A stretch of 18,976 bases of DNA from Pseudanabaena sp. UBA1465 (GTDB lineage: Bacteria > Cyanobacteriota > Cyanobacteriia > Pseudanabaenales > Pseudanabaenaceae): the NCBI GenBank assembly GCA_002325645.1, contig DCSN01000224.1:24780-43755 (forward strand). The letters run 5' to 3'. A program made the translations under genes and the position numbers. How positions within the stretch are numbered: the first letter of the stretch is position 1; every line of letters starts with the position of its first letter. The notes below the pieces were generated by a model. It was not told the DNA's origin. It ran no database searches and worked only from the letters and a program-made list of their open reading frames with translations. Positions 15,900-18,976 of this stretch are shown one piece after another.

Positions 15900-17979
15900 C
15901 TTTGGCTAAGCCACTGTGACGCAATAATGGAGCCGTGCTAGGTTCACGTCCTCGGAAGGTTTTGAAGACTTCCATCGGATGCTTACTGCCGCCAAGTGCC
16001 AATACTGTATCGCGATAGAGTCTACCGATCGAGGCGATCGCAATTTCATCTTCTAGCCCAGCTTCCTCAAAGGCGGCAAAGGCATCAGCACTGAGGACTT
16101 CTGCCCACTTGTAACTGTAGTAACCTGCGGCATAGCCTCCCGCGAAGATATGACCAAAGGAACAGAGAAAGTTATCTTCGGGCAAGGGTGGGATTACCAT
16201 TGTGGTTTCCGCAAGGCGCGATCGCATTTGGCTTGGTGTTTCTGTACCGCCGACTTGATAGCGATGGTGTAACTCGATATCCACAAGGCTGAAATGCAAC
16301 TGACGCAACATTCCTGAACCACTCATATAATTTTTGGAATCAACCAGCTTTTGGAAATAGCTTTCAGGAAGAGTTTTGCCTGTCTCATAATGCTTTGCCA
16401 TGCCAAACAAGGTGGCGCGATCGTAGCACCAATTTTCCATAAACTGACTGGGAAGTTCCACTGCATCCCATTCCACATTATTAATGCCCGAAGCACCTGA
16501 ATAATCAACCTTGGTTAACATATGCTGCAAGCCATGTCCGAACTCATGGAAGAGAGTTTCCACTTCGCCAAAGGTCATCAGGCTAGGCTTGCCATCGACA
16601 GGGGGTGATTGATTGCAAATCAAATAGGCAACGGGTAAACGGGTGATTGGCTTACCATCTTCGGTGATTTTGGCGCGTCCGATGCAGTCATTCATCCATG
16701 CACCGCCACGCTTTTCGGCAGGACGGCTGTAGGGGTCGAGATAGAAATTGGCGATCGCCTCATTACTCTCATTCTGAATTTCAAAGAAGCGCACACTTTC
16801 ATGCCAGATTGGGGCTTGACCATCCGCAGGTACTACGGTGACTCCAAATAAACGCTTCACAAGGGCAAATAGACCTTCGAGAACTTGAGGTAATGGGAAG
16901 TAAGGACGCAATTCTTCGACAGTGAAGTTGAACTTAGTTTCGCGTTGACGCTCGGCCCAATAGGAGATATCCCAATGCTTGAGTTCTGTGGTTTCGCCTT
17001 GAGACTTAGCAAATTCCTTTAGTTCTGCAAATTCAGCGACGGCGGCGGCATAGCTGGACTGACGCAGTTCTTCTAGTAACTTCTCAACTGCTTCCACATT
17101 AGGAGCCATTTTTCTGGCAAGGCTGAGTTCGGCATAGGTGGGATAACTTAGTAATTCTGCTTTTTGTTTACGCAATTCGAGAATGCGATCGATTAATGGA
17201 GAATTGTCAAACTCACCACTGGCAGCACGACTCACAAAGGCGCGATATAGCTTTTCACGCAAATCACGGCGGCGACTATGCTGCATAAATGGAACATAGC
17301 TGGGATAGTCAAGGGTAATGCACCAAGGACCATTTTCAGGGGTGGCTTTGTCGTCACCGTCTAAACGTGCGGCTTGAGCAGCTTGTGCTAATAAGCTAGG
17401 AGGCAGACCTTCAATCTCTTCGGGCAGAGTCAAAGTCATGCTAAACGCCTTGGTAGCATCCAAAACATGGTTGGAGAAGTTGGTAGAAAGTTCCGCAAGT
17501 TCCATTTGAATTGCGTTGAATTTCTCTTTCGCTTCACCTTCTAACCCAACGCCCGAAAGCTCTGCATCGCGAATGGCGGCTTCAACAATGCGTTTTTGAG
17601 CAGGTTCAAGGCTATCCCACTCCGATGAGCCATAAATTGCTTTATAAGCCTTATAGACTGGTTGGCTCTGGCTAAAGCGGTTAAAGAATTCGATCACCTT
17701 TGGCTGCACAACCTTGTGAGCCTCGCGCAATTCAGCGCTATTTTTGACGCTGAGTAAATGCTCGATCGCGCCCCATGCCCAACCAATGCGCTCAGTCAGC
17801 TTTTCGAGAGGCTCCACTAACCCAGTCCATGTGGGTTGAAGATTCGCTTCGAGGTTGGTCAATTCTGTACTTGTTTCTTCAAGTAATTGGGTAATCGCAG
17901 GAATGACCTGTTCATGCTTAATTTCTGGAAATGGTGGTAAACCTTTGCCAATTAAAAGAGGGTTAGTAACTTCACTCAT
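15895..17979 (-). CDS. prlC: Oligopeptidase A, M3-family zinc metallopeptidase
   Basis: A 694-residue cytosolic zinc peptidase that degrades short peptides, including signal-peptide fragments in well-studied relatives. The zinc site is HEFGH (478-482) with the third ligand Glu508 in ELPSQFMENW, as in thimet oligopeptidase, where the equivalent motif is EAPSQ. Other family blocks present are the M3 N-terminal helical domain, YLDPYSRPAEKRGGAWM, and the C-terminal FGHIFAGGYAAGYYSYKWAEVL. Length is typical for PrlC/OpdA and no export signal is seen. Start ATG (MSEVTNPLLIG). Preceded by a TATAAT promoter element. It is the only gene on its transcript as far as visible. Confidence 0.94.
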   Translation of the reverse strand: MSEVTNPLLIGKGLPPFPEIKHEQVIPAITQLLEETSTELTNLEANLQPTWTGLVEPLEKLTERIGWAWGAIEHLLSVKNSAELREAHKVVQPKVIEFFNRFSQSQPVYKAYKAIYGSSEWDSLEPAQKRIVEAAIRDAELSGVGLEGEAKEKFNAIQMELAELSTNFSNHVLDATKAFSMTLTLPEEIEGLPPSLLAQAAQAARLDGDDKATPENGPWCITLDYPSYVPFMQHSRRRDLREKLYRAFVSRAASGEFDNSPLIDRILELRKQKAELLSYPTYAELSLARKMAPNVEAVEKLLEELRQSSYAAAVAEFAELKEFAKSQGETTELKHWDISYWAERQRETKFNFTVEELRPYFPLPQVLEGLFALVKRLFGVTVVPADGQAPIWHESVRFFEIQNESNEAIANFYLDPYSRPAEKRGGAWMNDCIGRAKITEDGKPITRLPVAYLICNQSPPVDGKPSLMTFGEVETLFHEFGHGLQHMLTKVDYSGASGINNVEWDAVELPSQFMENWCYDRATLFGMAKHYETGKTLPESYFQKLVDSKNYMSGSGMLRQLHFSLVDIELHHRYQVGGTETPSQMRSRLAETTMVIPPLPEDNFLCSFGHIFAGGYAAGYYSYKWAEVLSADAFAAFEEAGLEDEIAIASIGRLYRDTVLALGGSKHPMEVFKTFRGREPSTAPLLRHSGLAKV

Positions 17980-17991
17980 AAATAATCTTCT

Positions 17992-18029
17992 AATCTTTAA
18001 GATTTGTAAATTAACTATCTCTGATTATA
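17992..18029 (-). promoter_or_regulatory. Candidate -10 box and leader palindrome of prlC
   Basis: On the minus strand a perfect TATAAT (18024-18029) lies about 44 bp before the ATG. No good -35 hexamer is seen. Within the would-be leader, AATCTT-T-AAGATT (17992-18004) is a palindrome with 6-bp arms that could be an operator or a weak RNA hairpin. Confidence 0.4.
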
Positions 18030-18046
18030 TCGCGATCGCTAACATT

Positions 18047-18058
18047 GGGCGATCGCCC
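18047..18058. repeat. HIP1 palindrome
   Basis: GGGCGATCGCCC is a 12-bp perfect palindrome centred on the HIP1 octamer. Another GCGATCGC lies a few bases away (about 18032-18039). Such octamers are over-represented in many cyanobacterial genomes and here serve mainly as an organism marker. Confidence 0.8.
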
Positions 18059-18059
18059 T

Positions 18060-18180
18060 AACAGGTTGTATTTACAGATTCTTGACACTCTCAGCGAGTA
18101 ACGCGACTGAGATTCCTGATTCAGCGAGACAACTTACCAAATAGACCATTATCTAGTTGACGGAGGTCGAACTCGACCCA
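18060..18180 (-). other. Possible right end / guide-RNA region of the TnpB element
   Basis: Downstream of the TnpB stop on the minus strand lie two imperfect hairpins: GGTCGA/TCGACC (18165-18178, overlapping the TnpB 3' end) and a CTCAG...CTGAG structure (about 18090-18111). IS200/IS605-type elements carry subterminal hairpins and make an omega RNA from this end. A TCAA on the minus strand near 18082-18085 could be the cleavage boundary. This is inference from position; no element end was proven. Confidence 0.25.
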
Positions 18181-18976
18181 GGCGTAGAAATTTGGGTATG
18201 CCCTACCCTATTTAAACCAATAGCCAAGATATTCAGTGCAGCATTGTGGTCACGGTCTAAAACCGTTCCGCAATGACTGCATTGATGAGTGCGCTCACTC
18301 AGCGATTTCTTGACAGTGGTTCCACAGTTTGAACAATTTTGGCTCGTATATTGAGGCGGCACTGCAACAGTGACTTTGCCAAATACCTTACCAAAATACT
18401 CAACCCATAGACGAAACATAGACCAGCTTGCGTCAGATATTGACTTAGCTAATTTATGATTCTTGACCATATTCCGCACTTGCAAATCGACCTAGGCAAT
18501 CAGGTCGTTAGACCGAACCACGCACCTTGCAGTTTTTACCGCAAAGTCTTTACGCTGCCTTGATACTTGCAAATGTTTTCTTGCTAACCGCTTAATTGCT
18601 TTCCTGCGATTAGCCGAACCCTTTTTACGCTTAGAAACTTTGCGTTGTAACTTTTTGAGTTGACGCTCCGACTTTCTAAGCAATCTAGGATTTTCTACTA
18701 CTTCACCTTTTGAATCGGTATAGAAATGGTTTAAACCAACATCTAAGCCAATTGTGGTTTGAGTTGGCTCCATGCCTTCTCTACGGTCAACATCTACGCA
18801 AAACTGAGCATAGTAACCATCAGCACGGCGAACCAGCCTGACTCGTTTTATTTGCTCTATCTGGTAGAAGTTTAAATCACGGCTACCAACCAATTTGAGT
18901 CTGCCAATCTTAAAGCCATCAGTCAAAGTTACTCCCTTCCCACTATAGAATTAGCCATTAAAACCCAAGAAATAGA
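18153..18976 (-). pseudogene. tnpB: Decayed TnpB (OrfB, IS200/IS605-type) gene, partial at window end
   Basis: A relic of the RNA-guided nuclease/transposon accessory protein TnpB. Two pieces in the same frame (18926-18495 and 18491-18156) are separated only by an amber TAG (18492-18494). Present: the RuvC-I Asp in TIGLDVGLN (codon 18741-18743), the basic RKHLQVSRQRKDFAVKTAR block, the CSNCG and CSHCG zinc ribbon, and the RuvC-III DRDHNAALN (18249-18257). At RuvC-II the usual ...IAYEDLQ has become ...IA-stop-VDLQ, so the codon where the catalytic Glu is expected is GTC (Val). A further in-frame TAA (18951-18953) lies upstream and the N-terminal third is not visible before the window ends. No TnpA is present. 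It should be non-functional. Confidence 0.88.

Noticed and set aside
18153..18926. Two separate small transposase genes, or a TldR-like domesticated regulator
   Set aside because: Both pieces are one frame split by a single TAG, and the second has no proper start. Nuclease-dead TnpB-derived regulators keep an intact ORF, so this is a pseudogene.

Overview
The window reads as chromosomal DNA of a cyanobacterium. GCGATCGC octamers (HIP1, a hallmark of many cyanobacterial genomes) recur through most genes. dnaX carries an intein, as it does in some other cyanobacteria. There is a close match to the cyanobacterial glucolipid synthase MgdA and a short SppA of the cyanobacterial SppA2 kind. Genus cannot be fixed from the sequence alone.

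Layout, left to right. A minus-strand P-type cation ATPase (56-2995) may be followed at the window edge by the start of an overlapping gene (1-59). A 218-bp divergent promoter region with a 16-bp-arm hairpin separates it from dnaX (3214-5607). dnaX encodes the clamp-loader ATPase and is interrupted exactly in its Walker B motif by a 139-residue mini-intein. dnaX converges on, and overlaps by 50 bp, a two-gene minus-strand operon: mgdA (8120 to 6732), then an FAD-dependent amine/amino-acid oxidoreductase of the DAO fold (6742 to 5558). Divergent from mgdA is sppA (8303-9109), with an unusual inverted/direct repeat in the shared upstream region. A 72-codon orphan gene with the best Shine-Dalgarno in the window follows (9305-9523).

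The most distinctive gene is a 5-kb minus-strand ORF (14606 to 9600). It encodes one 1668-residue protein that joins a DEDD-exonuclease-like N-terminus, a RecQ-type SF2 helicase, a long linker with two fresh in-frame duplications, a complete UvrD/Rep-type SF1A helicase and an unassigned C-terminal domain. It is AT-rich to the eye and has a single HIP1 octamer in 5 kb, against six in the 1.4-kb mgdA gene, so it looks acquired. It is the best candidate here for an incompletely described DNA-repair or defence machine.

The right part holds a DUF4253-like protein (14907-15839), a perfect hairpin between convergent genes, an M3-family oligopeptidase A (17979 to 15895) with a good promoter, and a decayed TnpB gene of an IS200/IS605-type element (18153 to the window end). 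The TnpB gene has an in-frame amber codon, and the next codon, the expected RuvC-II glutamate, is valine.

Apart from the mgdA-oxidoreductase operon and the possible ATPase-downstream pair, the genes look like independent transcription units.
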